NCBI RefSeq assembly: GCF_000718785.1
Contig: NZ_JOCA01000043.1
Span: 1-7,473, forward strand
Source: Streptomyces sp. NRRL WC-3626
GTDB taxonomy: Bacteria > Actinomycetota > Actinomycetes > Streptomycetales > Streptomycetaceae
Length of the DNA: 7,473 bases
Direction: 5' to 3'
Below the pieces are notes generated by a model. That model did not search any database. It was not told where the DNA came from and was given only the letters and a program-made list of their open reading frames with translations. The first letter of the stretch is position 1. Each line of letters begins with the position of its first letter. The translations under genes were made by a program, and so were the position numbers. Below are positions 6,625 through 7,473 of this stretch, in pieces.

Positions 6625-7050
6625 TCAGGAGGGGCGCAGGCCCTCGTGGGCGATCTCGAGGGTCTCGATGGCGGCCTGCGAGCTGCTCGGGTCGAAGGAC
6701 GGGCCCTGCCAGCGCACCGGCACGATCCCGAACACCTGCCAGCTGATGATCCGGCTGAGGTCCGGCTTCAGTGCGACGATCTCGCCGTCCTTGGGCTCCA
6801 CCCGCCGCAGCGTCTCGTCCAGCCAGCGGCCGATCTTCGCCGTGTCGGCGGTGACCGGCCGGGTGAGCGTGATGTTCGACCAGGTCACCCGGCCGGGCAG
6901 CTGCCAGGAGAAGCCGTTGTTGCCGCCCTCGGCATAGCTCTCGATCTCCACCTCGGCGCCCATGCCGGAGCAGGTGTTGAAGGCGCCCAGGTCGTTGCCG
7001 CCGATCGTGAGCCGGAAGAACACGCTGCTCGCGAAGATGTTGTCCGTCAT
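6625..7050 (-). CDS. Inner tube / tube-initiator protein, gp19-like (Afp1/5, Cis1b type)
   Basis: 141 residues, the usual size for this phage tail region family (T4 gp19 tube fold). It stacks as hexameric rings; located next to the LysM and spike genes, it is most likely the first ring or rings on the hub (Afp5-like), with the main tube gene further upstream. Visible family signs are SSVFFRLTIGGNDLGAFNTCSG (8-29, in parts), FSWQLPGRVTWSNITLTRPV (47-66), DTAKIGRWLDE (69-79), and the C-terminal VPVRWQGPSFDP (110-121) with AIETLEIAHEGL (127-138). One cysteine, C27, lies in the conserved CSGM turn. The ATG at 7050 is the only in-frame start near the conserved N-terminus; the ATG at 7061 is out of frame. 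No clear Shine-Dalgarno is present, only ACGGA-like runs. It follows the proline-rich gene by 29 bases. Confidence 0.93.
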   Translation of the reverse strand: MTDNIFASSVFFRLTIGGNDLGAFNTCSGMGAEVEIESYAEGGNNGFSWQLPGRVTWSNITLTRPVTADTAKIGRWLDETLRRVEPKDGEIVALKPDLSRIISWQVFGIVPVRWQGPSFDPSSSQAAIETLEIAHEGLRPS

Positions 7051-7061
7051 CCGTCCGTCAT
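7042..7061 (-). repeat. Tandem 9-bp repeat over the tube gene start
   Basis: The minus strand carries ATGACGGAC twice, at 7061-7053 and 7050-7042, two bases apart. The second copy is the true start (M-T-D) of the tube gene. The first gives an out-of-frame ATG that reaches a TGA after four codons, overlapping the real start codon. Confidence 0.7.
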
Positions 7062-7079
7062 CCGTTCCGTGCCGTGCCC

Positions 7080-7473
7080 TCAGCGGCGTCCGTCGTAGGG
7101 GCGGCCCGTACGTTCCCGGCCGCGCCGCAGCTCGGTGCGCAGGAGGCGGGCCAGGGGGTCGAGAAGGCGGCGCGCGAGGTCGTCGAGGTCGGCGCCGGGG
7201 GTCTGCGGGTTGTCCGCCGCGCGGGTGGGCTGCTTGCCGGGCCTCTCGGGTACGGCCAGGTCGCCGGCGAGGGAGGGGGAGGGGGAACGGGTGGGTCCCG
7301 GGCGGGACGTGGGCGGTACGGCCAGGTCGCCGGCGGGGTGCGGCGCGGCGCGCTGGACGGGGGGTGCGGCCGGGCGGCCGGTCACCGTCCTCGGGCGGAC
7401 CACGGGGGACGGTTCCGGTGCGGCCGGGGCGTGGGCGAGGGGGGCGGTCCGGAGGGTGGTCACGGGGAGGGGG
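7080..7473 (-). CDS. Proline-rich protein with basic C-terminal helix, eCIS-associated (5' end cut by window)
   Basis: I do not recognise a defined family. The frame is open from base 7472 down to the stop at 7080, about 131 codons. A GTG at 7463 could be a start, but the bases upstream of it are C-rich with no ribosome binding site and the frame stays open to the edge, so the protein probably begins outside the window. Residues below count from that GTG. Residues 1-90 are Pro/Ala/Arg-rich and look disordered, with PVQRAAP (35-41) and the segment AGDLAVP twice (44-50 and 66-72). Residues 91-119 are a predicted amphipathic basic helix, ADLDDLARRLLDPLAR followed by LLRTELRRGRERTGR. From memory, similar endings (DPL-RLLR-EL-RERxG) occur in proline-rich proteins beside eCIS tube genes, but this is unchecked. 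No signal peptide or membrane segment is visible in this part. The position just before the tube gene suggests a structural or assembly role; a small wedge adaptor or cargo-like protein is also possible. Confidence 0.68.
   Translation of the reverse strand, partial: PLPVTTLRTAPLAHAPAAPEPSPVVRPRTVTGRPAAPPVQRAAPHPAGDLAVPPTSRPGPTRSPSPSLAGDLAVPERPGKQPTRAADNPQTPGADLDDLARRLLDPLARLLRTELRRGRERTGRPYDGRR
7249..7335 (-). repeat. Pair of identical 21-bp direct repeats, 66-bp period
   Basis: Bases 7249-7269 and 7315-7335 are identical over 21 positions. The 66-base offset is exactly 22 codons, so both copies are read in the same frame of the proline-rich gene and give AGDLAVP twice. The sequence between copies is not otherwise repeated. 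This looks like an internal duplication or a maintained short peptide motif. Confidence 0.8.

Noticed and set aside
86..6746. Long plus-strand open frames, including ones of 493, 655 and 1129 codons
   Set aside because: They are antisense to well-motifed genes, are Arg/Gly/Pro/Ala-rich without domain signals, and arise because high-GC codon bias removes stops in the opposite strand.
7461..7463. GTG as the true start of the proline-rich gene
   Set aside because: No ribosome binding site precedes it in the visible ten bases and the frame stays open to the edge, so a start outside the window is more likely.
1..7473. CRISPR array, tRNA/rRNA, insertion sequence, rho-independent terminator or promoter
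   Set aside because: I saw no regularly spaced repeats, no RNA gene signatures, no transposase, no hairpin followed by a T run, and no intergenic gap longer than 43 bases to hold a promoter.

Overview
The window is a high-GC (by eye above 70% G+C), Streptomyces-like actinobacterial segment. It holds the baseplate half of an extracellular/cytosolic contractile injection system (eCIS; Afp/PVC/Cis family, a phage-tail-like particle). All eight genes lie on the minus strand and are packed head to tail, so transcription runs from base 7473 towards base 1. G/C-ending codons dominate and start codons are ATG or GTG, as is typical of Streptomyces. The taxon is inferred from composition and gene layout, not from a search.

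Layout in transcription order: (1) 7080-7473, the C-terminal part of a proline-rich protein with a short basic helix at its end; (2) 6625-7050, an inner tube/tube-initiator protein of the gp19-like family (Afp1/5, Cis1b type); (3) 5870-6592, a LysM-tailed hub/tube-initiator protein (Afp7/Cis7 type); (4) 4044-5873, a VgrG/gp5-like spike (Afp8/Cis8); (5) 3680-4000, a PAAR spike-tip protein (Afp10/Cis10); (6) 3261-3683, a gp25-like baseplate wedge protein (Afp9/Cis9); (7) 1300-3261, a baseplate J-like wedge protein (Afp11/Cis11); (8) 746-1303, a short tail protein I-like wedge protein (Afp12/Cis12); (9) 1-742, an N-terminal zinc ribbon followed by a long Pro/Ala-rich, partly acidic tail, running off the window. 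The first and last genes are cut by the window edges.

The genes look like one operon. Gaps are 32-43 bases at most, and four junctions overlap (GTGA, GTGA, TGATG, ATGA), which points to translational coupling and a fixed subunit ratio. No promoter, terminator, RNA gene or mobile element was seen. Together the products build the central spike (PAAR tip on the VgrG-like trimer), the hub that joins spike to tube (LysM protein and tube initiator) and the wedge ring (gp25, J and I). The sheath, main tube, tape measure, AAA+ ATPase, cap and fibres are not here and would be expected outside the window. No translated protein shows a signal peptide or membrane helix, which fits assembly in the cytosol.

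The conserved core is a known system type. The least explained parts are the two low-complexity proline-rich proteins at the edges: the zinc-ribbon protein after the wedge genes and the basic-tailed protein before the tube gene.
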